From contig PKZC01000321.1 in the NCBI GenBank assembly GCA_003132905.1, forward strand, positions 14,529-39,074: a DNA stretch of 24,546 nt, given 5' to 3'. The notes beneath the pieces are model-generated. The model was not told the origin of the DNA. It saw nothing but the letters and a program-made list of their open reading frames with translations, and did not search any database. Shown here one piece after another: positions 1 to 7,616 of the stretch. A program made the position numbers and the translations under genes. Numbering within the stretch: position 1 is the first letter of the stretch; every line of letters starts with the position of its first letter. The stretch comes from Bryobacterales bacterium. Lineage in GTDB: Bacteria > Acidobacteriota > Terriglobia > Bryobacterales > Bryobacteraceae.

Positions 1-839
1 GTGTGATAGGTGTGAATGGTTCGGCCGCCGATGGCGGCGATGGTATCGTCGACAAATCCCGCCTCGTTCAATGTGTCGGTGTGGATGGCAACCTGAACAT
101 CGAACTCGTCGGCCACGCGCAGGCAGGCGTCGATGGCGGCGGGTGTGGTGCCCCAATCCTCGTGCAGCTTCAGGCCGCAAGCCCCTGCACGTATCTGCTC
201 CACCAGAGGTTCGCGCGCGGACGCATTTCCTTTTCCAAGAAACCCGAAGTTCATGGGCCACGCTTCGGCGGCGCGGAACATTTGTTCCAGGTTCCAACGG
301 CCGGGCGTGCACGTGGTCGCGTTCGTGCCAGTGGCGGGCCCGGTGCCTCCGCCGATCATTGTCGTTGTGCCGTTCGATAGGGCTTCGTAGATCTGCTGCG
401 GCGAGATGAAATGGATGTGGCTATCGATTGCGCCGGCAGTCAATATCTTCCCTTCGCCCGCGATTACTTCCGTGGATGCCCCTACCACCAGCGCTGGATC
501 GACGCCCGCCTGGGTGTCGGGATTGCCTGCTTTTCCAATCTTCACGATGCGGCCGTTCCGTACCCCCACGTCGGCCTTCACAATGCCCCAATGATCGATG
601 ATCAGCGCGTTGGTGATTACCAGATCGAGAGCGCCTTGTTCGGATTCCCGAATGGCCGTTGAACTTTGACCCATTCCATCGCGAATCACTTTGCCGCCGC
701 CAAAGGTGATCTCGTCGCCGTAAACGGCGAAGTCCTGCTCCACTTCCGCGATCAACTCGGTATCGGCCAGGCGTACGCGATCGCCTCGTGTGGGCCCGTA
801 CAAATCGGCGTAGGTGCGGCGCGGGATCTTAACGCTCAT
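1..839 (-). CDS. ureC: Urease subunit alpha (partial, runs off left edge)
   Basis: Catalytic subunit of urease, a cytoplasmic di-nickel enzyme that hydrolyses urea to ammonia and carbamate. Only the first 279 codons are inside the window. The protein opens [20 protein letters not shown], the usual UreC start. Visible nickel-site residues are the HIH pair at 141-143, the carbamylated lysine in [10 protein letters not shown] (K224), H253 in [11 protein letters not shown], and H279 as the last complete residue. All are offset by +7 from the Klebsiella numbering (134, 136, 217, 246, 272). The aspartate ligand and the mobile-flap cysteine lie outside the window. The ATG overlaps the ureB stop as ATGA, so translation is coupled. 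No defect is seen in the visible part. This is the last gene of the visible operon; ureG and possibly ureE would be expected further left. Confidence 0.97.
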   Translation of the reverse strand, partial: MSVKIPRRTYADLYGPTRGDRVRLADTELIAEVEQDFAVYGDEITFGGGKVIRDGMGQSSTAIRESEQGALDLVITNALIIDHWGIVKADVGVRNGRIVKIGKAGNPDTQAGVDPALVVGASTEVIAGEGKILTAGAIDSHIHFISPQQIYEALSNGTTTMIGGGTGPATGTNATTCTPGRWNLEQMFRAAEAWPMNFGFLGKGNASAREPLVEQIRAGACGLKLHEDWGTTPAAIDACLRVADEFDVQVAIHTDTLNEAGFVDDTIAAIGGRTIHTYH

Positions 840-1147
840 TTGCTGAGAGCTCCGTTCACTTTTCCGTTGTGCCCGTAAACGGCTCGCCGGCCAGCTAACG
901 CCACCAGCGGAACTTCTTTTTCCTCGCCTGGCTCAAAGCGGATCGCGGTGCCGGCAGCAATATCCAGACGCATGCCGTAGGCCGCGGGACGATTGAAATC
1001 GAGCGCGGAGTTCACTTCGAAAAAATGATAATGGCTGCCCACCTGCACGGGGCGATCGCCGCGGTTGCTGACCACCACCTGCGCCGTGCGTTGGCCCGCA
1101 TTCAGTTCCACTTCGCCGTCATCGAGAAAGTATTCACCAGGATGCAC
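836..1147 (-). CDS. ureB: Urease subunit beta
   Basis: Small structural subunit of urease, 103 residues, the normal length for a separate beta chain. The segments [19 protein letters not shown] and [18 protein letters not shown] are the conserved UreB core. It starts at GTG, not ATG. A GGAG Shine-Dalgarno lies 8 nt upstream, and the ureA stop codon TAG is part of that ribosome-binding site (TAGGAG). Its own stop overlaps the ureC start by 4 nt. The three structural subunits are therefore separate genes in the common A-B-C order. Confidence 0.97.
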   Translation of the reverse strand: MHPGEYFLDDGEVELNAGQRTAQVVVSNRGDRPVQVGSHYHFFEVNSALDFNRPAAYGMRLDIAAGTAIRFEPGEEKEVPLVALAGRRAVYGHNGKVNGALSK

Positions 1148-1157
1148 GTGTGATCTC

Positions 1158-1460
1158 CTATTGAATCGGATCGTGAATCGTTACCAGTTTCGTGCCGTCG
1201 GGAAAGGTTGCTTCCACTTGCACTTCATGGATCATCTCGGCAATGCCATCCATGACGTCGGCGCGCGTGAGGATGGATGCACCCAGGCTCATGATGTCCG
1301 AGACGCTTTTTCCGTCGCGGGCCGCTTCCAGTATCTCCGCCGAGAGAATCGCCATGGCCTCCGGATAGTTCAGCTTCAGGCCGCGCGCGCGCCGCTTCTT
1401 GGCTAGTTCGGAAGCGACAAAGATCATGAGTTTCTCCTGCTCGCGCGGAGTCAGATGCAC
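1158..1460 (-). CDS. ureA: Urease subunit gamma
   Basis: Smallest structural subunit of urease, 100 residues as in other bacteria with separate gamma and beta chains. The N-terminal motif [18 protein letters not shown] followed by [16 protein letters not shown] sequence (here [12 protein letters not shown]) and the ending [17 protein letters not shown] are typical. The start codon is GTG at 1460. It is supported by a strong purine-rich site, AAAGGAGAG, whose GGAG is about 8 to 9 nt upstream. The gene begins 17 nt after the ureD stop and is followed by ureB after 10 nt, so the three belong to one transcript. Confidence 0.97.
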   Translation of the reverse strand: MHLTPREQEKLMIFVASELAKKRRARGLKLNYPEAMAILSAEILEAARDGKSVSDIMSLGASILTRADVMDGIAEMIHEVQVEATFPDGTKLVTIHDPIQ

Positions 1461-1477
1461 CGGCTACTCTCCTTTAA

Positions 1478-2320
1478 TCAGTGAACTTTTCGGGGAAGCG
1501 TGGCGACTCGGCCACAAAGAATCCACTTGGCGGCTTTCCAAAGTTCCACCAAGCCGCTCGCTAGCGAACGCCCGCTGACCGCGAGACCGCGAATCACCAG
1601 ACCATGCGCTCGGAGCGAGGTCACTCCCCATAATACTTCAGCGCTGCAGAGCTGGTCAGCATGCTTCTGGAGCTGTGATTCGAAGTTCTTCCAATAGCCG
1701 GCCGGTTCACCGGCGCGACATACATAGCACGAAGCAAAATGGCGAAAAGGGCCGAGCCGCGCGATGGAATCCAAGGGCGCTATGAGCGGCGTCAAGCTCC
1801 ATCGTTCGATGGCCACCGGCTGCCCGTCGGCGATGAGCTCAAAACGCGATGTCAGCGATTCGAAGCGGAAGATTTCTTCGGACGCTTCACGGCCCGGCGC
1901 CACGCGATCCCACCAAATCAATGAACCACCGTGTTCTATCTCGATTCGGGCGGTTTGATCGAAGCGGGAGCCTGCAAATGGGATCAACTGATCGGGCACA
2001 TATTCCAAATATCCATCCGATGCAATGTTCACTCGCATGCACTGGGATGCACGGCTGCCAGGAGAGCGGCTGCGATAAACGCGGGTTGCGCCAGTGGAGG
2101 TGACTTGCGCTCGCGCGGCGGAACAAACATCTATTTGACAATGCAGCGAGTCGCTATCGAGAATTCCGCCCGACACGTTGTGCATGTGTGCCAGCGTTTC
2201 TCCCGAGTAACCACGAAAGCCGCGGACGACGCGCCAAGGCGGCTGTTGTTGTTTCACACGGAGAATGGTCGCGCCCGTTTCGTTGGCCTCAAAAGACAGA
2301 TGCAGGTTCGACGAAGCCAT
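1478..2320 (-). CDS. ureD: Urease accessory protein UreD (UreH)
   Basis: Scaffold protein of the urease activation complex. It binds apo-urease and, with UreF and UreG, routes nickel into the active site. Length is 280 residues, normal for the family. Recognisable family segments are HMHNVSGGILDSDSL (equivalent to the usual NPSGGLVGGD region), VTSTGATRVYRS, the GYLEYVPDQLIPFAGSRF stretch and the RVAPGRE loop. Start ATG at 2320 lies only 3 nt after the ureF stop. No clear Shine-Dalgarno is visible, so coupling to ureF is likely. The placement of ureF before ureD, and both before ureABC, is not the common order. The sequence is fairly divergent but without visible damage. Confidence 0.93.
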   Translation of the reverse strand: MASSNLHLSFEANETGATILRVKQQQPPWRVVRGFRGYSGETLAHMHNVSGGILDSDSLHCQIDVCSAARAQVTSTGATRVYRSRSPGSRASQCMRVNIASDGYLEYVPDQLIPFAGSRFDQTARIEIEHGGSLIWWDRVAPGREASEEIFRFESLTSRFELIADGQPVAIERWSLTPLIAPLDSIARLGPFRHFASCYVCRAGEPAGYWKNFESQLQKHADQLCSAEVLWGVTSLRAHGLVIRGLAVSGRSLASGLVELWKAAKWILCGRVATLPRKVH

Positions 2321-2323
2321 CGC

Positions 2324-2983
2324 TTAGCTCATAAACAGGCGAGTATACAGAGTGGCATGGCGCGCCGATGCGAGGTCAATCAGAGGCGTGAAGCAACTGA
2401 TCTCGGTGGGTATTCCGGCCATGCCCTGTTCGACGGCGCAAAGAATGGACGGTTTCAAATTCCAGAGTATCTGGTGAGCTTGGGTTTGTCCGAGTGGCAA
2501 CAGCCGTTGGCAGGCGGAAACAAGGGCCGTTATGGATTGCTGCAGATAAGCTGCGGCCGCTGTGGACGCATCGATGCCCAATGCACCGGCGACGAAACCA
2601 AAACAGCACGCCAAGTGTACTTCGCACCGCGAGGCTTCTTCGCAGGTCTCGATCAATCGCTGTTCACCGGACACGCTTGCCGCCAAGCGCAGGAATCTCC
2701 GGCCCATGGTTGCCGATGCATCGCGCGATTCGCGGGCCACCTTGCGAGCTCCGAGTTCGGCGTTCAACTCAAGCCATTTACGAATGCTGGCCCCGCAGCT
2801 GGCCGTGCAGTAGGCTGCTTCCAGGACGCCGGATTCGGAAAGATAATCTCCTAGGAACGTCGCCAGGTTTTCAACTGTGAGATGCCCGGAATCCACCAAT
2901 GATTCCAAACCGAACGAATGTGCAGCGCCTCCAATGGGAAGAGCGCTATCGGCGAGCTGCTGGAGTTGAAGCAGGGGAAGCAT
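2324..2983 (-). CDS. ureF: Urease accessory protein UreF
   Basis: Urease assembly factor thought to control the UreG GTPase and to carry nickel through the UreD/UreF/UreG complex. The family opening [24 protein letters not shown] (here [20 protein letters not shown] then FGLE) and the C-terminal [13 protein letters not shown] segment are clear. The ATG at 2983 gives 219 residues and a TAATG overlap with the stop of the upstream fusion gene. A GTG at 2998 would add five residues, but the family normally starts close to the LLQL motif, so the ATG is preferred. Neither start has a good Shine-Dalgarno, and translational coupling is likely. Confidence 0.94.
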   Translation of the reverse strand: MLPLLQLQQLADSALPIGGAAHSFGLESLVDSGHLTVENLATFLGDYLSESGVLEAAYCTASCGASIRKWLELNAELGARKVARESRDASATMGRRFLRLAASVSGEQRLIETCEEASRCEVHLACCFGFVAGALGIDASTAAAAYLQQSITALVSACQRLLPLGQTQAHQILWNLKPSILCAVEQGMAGIPTEISCFTPLIDLASARHATLYTRLFMS

Positions 2984-4653
2984 TAGGCGAAAAGGCACTG
3001 GATATCTTGGGGCAGGGGATCGGATGCCGCCTGTTCATCCCAGCCGAGCTCGGCTCGAACTACATCAAAGAACGCGCTTCGATTCACGTCTTGGCCTTGC
3101 AGCCGGCTGGCGATAATATCCGCCGTAACGAGATCACCGCTTGCCGCAACATATCCGGCGTTCGAGATCAGGTCATAGTTTCCCCAGCGGCTGCGGTACA
3201 GGCCCTTACGGTTCCATCGCACCGCGGAATAGAGCGCTTCGTTGATGCCAATCAGGGGAAACAGCGCCCCGTAGAGCTTCGCGATGTCGCAGCAGACGCG
3301 TGCAAAGAAAGTGATGTTCGGTCCATGCCAAGCCGATCGCAAGGGATCGGGGATCAAGCCGAACAGGTTCGAGATCGAGAGGCGCGTGGGGCCTTTGAAT
3401 TTGGCGAAGCTAATCATTGGGCAACCGGCGTAGTCCAGCAGAACTCGGGGAATGTAGCTACCAGGAGAGGCATCGCAACCCTCATCCCAATATGCCTCCG
3501 TGACATTGAGGTAATGCGCGGAATGCTTCGCCAGCACATCGGCAAGCCCGGTGCGGCGAAGATATTCGGCGTCCTGCTGCCGGATCCAGGCGCGATTCGC
3601 GCGTGCCTCGCTCTCCCAATCGAAGTTCGCCTGTTCGAGATTACGGCTACTGGTGTGGCCTTCCATGACGATCGCCGGCGCGGGGAGCGCACGCAACAAT
3701 AGATCGAGCGCGGCGGGGTCGGTATACGTTCCTGTAGCGTACCCATGCCAGGTGACTTTGACGAGCACGCGCCCGGGATTTCCGGCAGGAAGGATCTGTT
3801 CGAGCAGGCTAGCCATCCGGCCGCAATCCGGGATGGACGCAATAACGCCCGATCCGATCGTGGAAGAAGTTGCCTGAGCCGCCGGCCTTTGTTTGGGCGA
3901 AGCGATGCGCATGGATTCGCGTGCGCGCTTCTCGTTCCACAACCTGGTGATTCGTTGTGTGAGCCAAGCCGTGATCGCAGGATGGTTACCCGGCGGGTCC
4001 GCCATGCGCCACGTAGCAGCTTCCGGGTGATCGCGCTGAAAGTTTTCGAGGATCACCTCGGCGAACTCCACATGCTCGGTTCGCCATAACGCCTGCGGAA
4101 GCGTCACCCAGTTCAGAAGGCGTTGAGCGCACTTTTCGAGCGTCTGTGCGAGAAACGGCTGCGCGTGCCGGACAAACCCGACTTCGCCCGCCGTCAGGCT
4201 CAACCGTTCCCAAATCAAACGCATCAATCGATAGCTCTGCGCGCGGCTGCCTGCGTCACCGTGGCCACTCGACGCAAGGATCAGGCCGGTGGCGGGCCCC
4301 ACTTGATCGGCAAGGCACTCCACCAGCAAAGGATGCCCGGGATCGACATCGTCGTGATGCAGCGCAATTTGGGGATGAGCACGCCGCGCCTCCCCAATCG
4401 CGTGTCCTAGAGCTTCGCGCCGTAAAAGATCGAAATCAAGCGCGACGGGAAGGACGAAAATCTCGCGGGTGTCACGTTCCGCTTCTTCACCGATCGCGGC
4501 AGCCAACTCGTCCATCGAAGCGAGGCGGACAGCCGGTTCAAAACCAAGGATCGAGTGACAAGCCTTTGAGACCGCGCTAGCCTGCTTAGTTGCCATGTTC
4601 CAGGCTGCGTCACCGCGGTGCAAATCGCTGGCGAGAATGAAGGCTGGTGTCAG
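2983..4653 (-). CDS. CbiX-like chelatase domain fused to a DUF362 domain; candidate nickel-centre assembly factor
   Basis: A two-part protein of about 556 residues. Residues 1-240 resemble the CbiX/SirB/CfbA chelatase fold in two halves. The first strand AFILAS is followed by LHRGD where CbiX has GHGS, then comes a strand [10 protein letters not shown] and helices. The second half begins [10 protein letters not shown] (about residues 124-133). After a linker, residues 295-520 resemble DUF362: VLVKVTWHG, then [22 protein letters not shown], then WHGP, then [15 protein letters not shown]. No iron-sulfur cysteine cluster is seen. CfbA of this superfamily inserts nickel, and both flanking enzymes are nickel enzymes, so a nickel-delivery role is plausible but inferred. 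The first ATG (4596) and a TTG (4623) would both cut off the first strand of the fold. The frame stays open to a CTG at 4653 that overlaps the gdmH stop as CTGA, chosen here as the start. Confidence 0.75.
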   Translation of the reverse strand: MTPAFILASDLHRGDAAWNMATKQASAVSKACHSILGFEPAVRLASMDELAAAIGEEAERDTREIFVLPVALDFDLLRREALGHAIGEARRAHPQIALHHDDVDPGHPLLVECLADQVGPATGLILASSGHGDAGSRAQSYRLMRLIWERLSLTAGEVGFVRHAQPFLAQTLEKCAQRLLNWVTLPQALWRTEHVEFAEVILENFQRDHPEAATWRMADPPGNHPAITAWLTQRITRLWNEKRARESMRIASPKQRPAAQATSSTIGSGVIASIPDCGRMASLLEQILPAGNPGRVLVKVTWHGYATGTYTDPAALDLLLRALPAPAIVMEGHTSSRNLEQANFDWESEARANRAWIRQQDAEYLRRTGLADVLAKHSAHYLNVTEAYWDEGCDASPGSYIPRVLLDYAGCPMISFAKFKGPTRLSISNLFGLIPDPLRSAWHGPNITFFARVCCDIAKLYGALFPLIGINEALYSAVRWNRKGLYRSRWGNYDLISNAGYVAASGDLVTADIIASRLQGQDVNRSAFFDVVRAELGWDEQAASDPLPQDIQCLFA

Positions 4654-5801
4654 TGCAGTTTCCCGCCAATCCGGCCATGCTTCGTCATGGTTGCGAGAAC
4701 GTCCACCATCGCGCGGACGGCAACCAGCGCGGTGATGTCGGAAATATCATAGGGCGGCGACACCTCCACCGCTTCCATCGCGGCGATCCCTTCTTTGGCC
4801 ACGCCCTTCAAAATCGCCAGCGCCTCGCGAGGCAAAAAGCCGCCGGGTTCAGGCCAGCCGGTACCGGGAACAAATCCAGCATCCACCGAATCGACGTCGA
4901 AGGAAAGGTAAACGGCGCTGGCGCCCTTCCAAGCCACTTCCAGTGCGATCTCGACGGTCTTGTCGATTCCAATGCGCTCGATATCGGAAATTGTCAGAAC
5001 CGTCGATCCGCGCTCGCGCCCTTTCTTCACGCCCGCCCTCGGCACCTGCCAGCCACCGATTCCCACTTGCACTAAATTCGTTGGCGGACAATTCGGAATA
5101 TTGGTGGCGTGGAACCACGGACAAGTGTGCATGATCTCGTCCATGTCTTTTTCCTGCGTGTCGATGTGCCGATCCAAATGAATAATGCCGACCTTGCCCT
5201 CCACGCATTGCGCCACTCCGCGCGCGCATGGAAAGCCGATGGAATGATCGCCGCCCATGATCATCGGCAGCGTCCCTTGCGAAAGGATGTGCGCGACGCC
5301 CTTGGTAATCTGATCGTGACTCTTGGTTATGTTCGCCGGGCAAAAGATATCGCCCACGTCGCACATCTTGAGCGACTCGCGAAGGTCGACGCCCAACTCG
5401 AAATTGTAAGTGGTGTACAACGATGAGATCCGGCGAATGCCCTGCGGTCCAAATCTTGTGCCGGCGCGGTACGTTGTGCCAATGTCGAACGGCACACCGA
5501 CAAAAGCCACGTCATACTCGCCCACCTTGCGCACGTCTTCCACATAAGGCGTTTTCAAAAATGTATTGATGCCAGACCAGTGCGGCAGCTCGCCGCGCTG
5601 AAAACAACTGATCTCGCTTTTGTCTTCGATGGAATCGACGCATTCCAGCCCAAATTCCTTGCCGCGCCGGACTTCGGCCTCCCATTGCCGCGATGGAATC
5701 TGGCTCTCCTCGCGAAGGGCTTTCATTCCTTCCAGTTCCGGCAGCTTCACTTCTCTGGTGTGTTCCCGATGTTTCGGGGCATGGCTCTTGTAGAAGGACA
5801 T
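4650..5801 (-). CDS. gdmH: Ureohydrolase, probable Ni-dependent guanidine hydrolase
   Basis: Member of the arginase/agmatinase family, 383 residues. Metal ligands are visible: H186 in GGDHS, D210/H212/D214 in LDRHIDTQ, and D302/D304 in SFDVDSVD. The loop at 311-320 reads VPGTGWPEPG. Agmatinases usually have GTGTPEPGG there, and the tryptophan (W316) fits the guanidine hydrolase branch (Synechocystis Sll1077 type). The DRH in place of the common DAH, the MHTCPWFHATN segment and a long N-terminal extension (about 95 residues before VAFVGVPFD) also fit. Expected reaction: guanidine plus water to urea plus ammonia, in the cytoplasm. Context supports it: an ABC importer directly upstream and urease directly downstream. 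The ATG at 5801 has no close Shine-Dalgarno (an AAAGG lies about 23 nt away), and no upstream in-frame start was found. Agmatinase or guanidinobutyrase remain alternatives. Confidence 0.82.
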   Translation of the reverse strand: MSFYKSHAPKHREHTREVKLPELEGMKALREESQIPSRQWEAEVRRGKEFGLECVDSIEDKSEISCFQRGELPHWSGINTFLKTPYVEDVRKVGEYDVAFVGVPFDIGTTYRAGTRFGPQGIRRISSLYTTYNFELGVDLRESLKMCDVGDIFCPANITKSHDQITKGVAHILSQGTLPMIMGGDHSIGFPCARGVAQCVEGKVGIIHLDRHIDTQEKDMDEIMHTCPWFHATNIPNCPPTNLVQVGIGGWQVPRAGVKKGRERGSTVLTISDIERIGIDKTVEIALEVAWKGASAVYLSFDVDSVDAGFVPGTGWPEPGGFLPREALAILKGVAKEGIAAMEAVEVSPPYDISDITALVAVRAMVDVLATMTKHGRIGGKLH

Positions 5802-5846
5802 GGGGGCTAGGTTGTATTTACTTACCTTTCTAGTTTAGGCTGCGTT

Positions 5847-6746
5847 TTAGGCTTCGGGGGCGCTGGGTTGTTCATCGCTTTCCGAGCCGCCGTCTGGGAA
5901 GGTGGTCTGTTCTACTCGCCGGATCAGACTTGCGACCTTTTGTTCGTCGTTCGTTTCGGGCACGGACAAATCCAGAACTATATTAGCCCCGTCCTCGTCG
6001 GTCCCGCGGCGTCCCAGAGCAATGATGCGCGATCCCAGAATCACGGCCTCACGCGGGTTGTGGGTTACAAAAAGAATGGTAGTACCGGTCTCGCGCCACA
6101 GATCCTTAATGAGCCGCTGCATTCCAGCGCGCGTGCCAGGATCGAGCGCGCTGAAGGCCTCATCCATAAGCAGAATCTTGGGACGCATGATGAGCGCTTG
6201 CGCGATGGCGACGCGCTGCTGCATGCCTCCGGAAAGCTGGTGTGGATATTTGACGGCGTCAGATTCGCGCAGGCCCATACGGCGCAAATAGCCGATCGCT
6301 TCGGCTTGGAACTCCTGGCGGCGCGCGCGGCGGGCCGTAGAAAAGCCGCCAAAAATACCGATCTCTGTGACTTCCAGCCCGAATGTAATGTTCTCGAGTA
6401 CCGTTCGATCCGGAAAGAGCGAATACTTCTGCGGGACGTATCCGCAGCGGCGATCCGGCTGCTTGCGCGGGCTGCCTTCCACCAGCACTTGTCCCTGCGT
6501 CGGCATTTCTTCCGCCAGCACCAACCGCAGTAAGGTAGACTTTCCACAGCCGGTTTGTCCAACAATAGAAATGAACTCGCCCGGCGCAATGTTCAGGCTG
6601 ACGCCGTTCAAGATCCGTTTGGGAGGCTTGCCGGGCTGCCCGTACTCCACAACAACATCTTGGACACGAACGATCATCGGCGTATTCTGGCTCGCCGGAG
6701 CGGTTGTCTCATCCAATATCGTTCGTACCGTGGCCATGCGCGTCAT
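5847..6746 (-). CDS. ABC transporter ATP-binding protein, NitT/TauT type (probable guanidine import)
   Basis: ATPase of the importer, 299 residues. Walker A is GQTGCGKST (63-71), the Q-loop is in YVPQKYSLFP (Q106), the signature is LSGGMQQR (171-178), Walker B is ILLMDEAF (191-198), and the switch histidine is in VTHN (H229). The arrangement is that of SsuB/TauB/NrtD-like ATPases. The insert near IGIFGGFSTARRARR (129-143) and an acidic C-terminal tail (SESDEQPSAPEA) are extra. The ATG at 6746 follows the permease stop by 12 nt, with AGGA about 5 nt ahead of it. The stop is 45 nt before gdmH. Substrate cannot be read from an ATPase; guanidine is inferred from the neighbours. Confidence 0.95.
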   Translation of the reverse strand: MTRMATVRTILDETTAPASQNTPMIVRVQDVVVEYGQPGKPPKRILNGVSLNIAPGEFISIVGQTGCGKSTLLRLVLAEEMPTQGQVLVEGSPRKQPDRRCGYVPQKYSLFPDRTVLENITFGLEVTEIGIFGGFSTARRARRQEFQAEAIGYLRRMGLRESDAVKYPHQLSGGMQQRVAIAQALIMRPKILLMDEAFSALDPGTRAGMQRLIKDLWRETGTTILFVTHNPREAVILGSRIIALGRRGTDEDGANIVLDLSVPETNDEQKVASLIRRVEQTTFPDGGSESDEQPSAPEA

Positions 6747-6758
6747 GCTTCCTGAAAC

Positions 6759-7616
6759 TCAGGCCTCCTGAAACCATGGATGTAGTTTCCGATTCAACGT
6801 TCGCATTGCAAAATCCACCAGAAACAACAACAACGCCACCCACAACACGTAAGGAATGATTGTGTCCATCCCCATGTGGCGGCGTAGCAAAGCGATGCGA
6901 TACGCCAAGCCATCTTGGGATGCGATCATTTCGCCCGCGAACAGGAACAGCATCACCGATTTTAAGTTGAGCCGGATGCTGTTTAACACGCGCGGCCAGA
7001 TTTGTTTGAAGACGATTCGGTAGGTGATGGAGAAATCCCCTGCGCCCAAGGTGAAGCCCTTCACGATCTGCTCTTTCGGCACGCCCCGGGTGAGGTTGAA
7101 GGCATCCAGAATAATAGTCGGCGCTACTCCCACCACAATCAGCATTACTTTCGCGAGCTCGTCAATGCCAAAAGCAATAAACAGAATCGGAAGCAGCGAG
7201 AGCGCGACAATCTTGTCGAAGAACAGCACGAAGCGCAAAAAGAACGACCCTACATAGGGAAACATCCCCATATGGAGCCCAAGCAGCACCGCTGGAAACA
7301 GCAGCGCCATGCTAATCAGGAATCTTCGCCCCGTCGCCATGGTGTCCTTCCACAGCATGCTGTTGCGTACTCGAGTAGCCAGCGATTGTTGATCGGGATT
7401 CCCTGTCACCTCATCATCCTCAGCCGGCTTCAATGTGGCATCGGCGAATGCCTGACCCATTTGACGCAGAGTGGGCATCACGCGATCTTCAGGATTGTCG
7501 AGATGGCGGCCGCGCGAAACCCAGAAGTAGCTCGCAATGCCTGTTGCGAATAGAAACCACGAGAGTATCCAGACCGTCGTACGCGAAGGTTGCGCGTGGA
7601 TCTGCAGGAAGCTCAC
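6759..7616 (-). CDS. ABC transporter permease, NitT/TauT type (probable guanidine import)
   Basis: Membrane component of the importer, 285 residues. One N-terminal membrane segment (about 14-34) is followed by a hydrophilic stretch of roughly 55 residues. A core of about five membrane segments then begins near RRFLISMALLFPAVLLGL. The EAA-type coupling region is GVPKEQIVKGFTLGAGDF, followed by IWPRVLNSIRLNLKSVMLFLFAGEM, characteristic of the SsuC/TauC/NrtB family. The start codon is GTG at 7616, overlapping the substrate-binding protein stop as GTGA, so the two are translationally coupled. Confidence 0.94.
   Translation of the reverse strand: MSFLQIHAQPSRTTVWILSWFLFATGIASYFWVSRGRHLDNPEDRVMPTLRQMGQAFADATLKPAEDDEVTGNPDQQSLATRVRNSMLWKDTMATGRRFLISMALLFPAVLLGLHMGMFPYVGSFFLRFVLFFDKIVALSLLPILFIAFGIDELAKVMLIVVGVAPTIILDAFNLTRGVPKEQIVKGFTLGAGDFSITYRIVFKQIWPRVLNSIRLNLKSVMLFLFAGEMIASQDGLAYRIALLRRHMGMDTIIPYVLWVALLLFLVDFAMRTLNRKLHPWFQEA

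Noticed and set aside
1931..3702. Long open frames on the plus strand opposite ureD, ureF and the chelatase fusion (e.g. 1931-2854, 2899-3702)
   Set aside because: They overlap clear conserved genes on the minus strand, show no recognisable domains, and have arginine/alanine-rich composition typical of antisense frames in GC-rich DNA.
5868..6533. Plus-strand open frame opposite the ABC ATPase
   Set aside because: The minus strand carries all ABC ATPase motifs; the opposite frame shows no family features.
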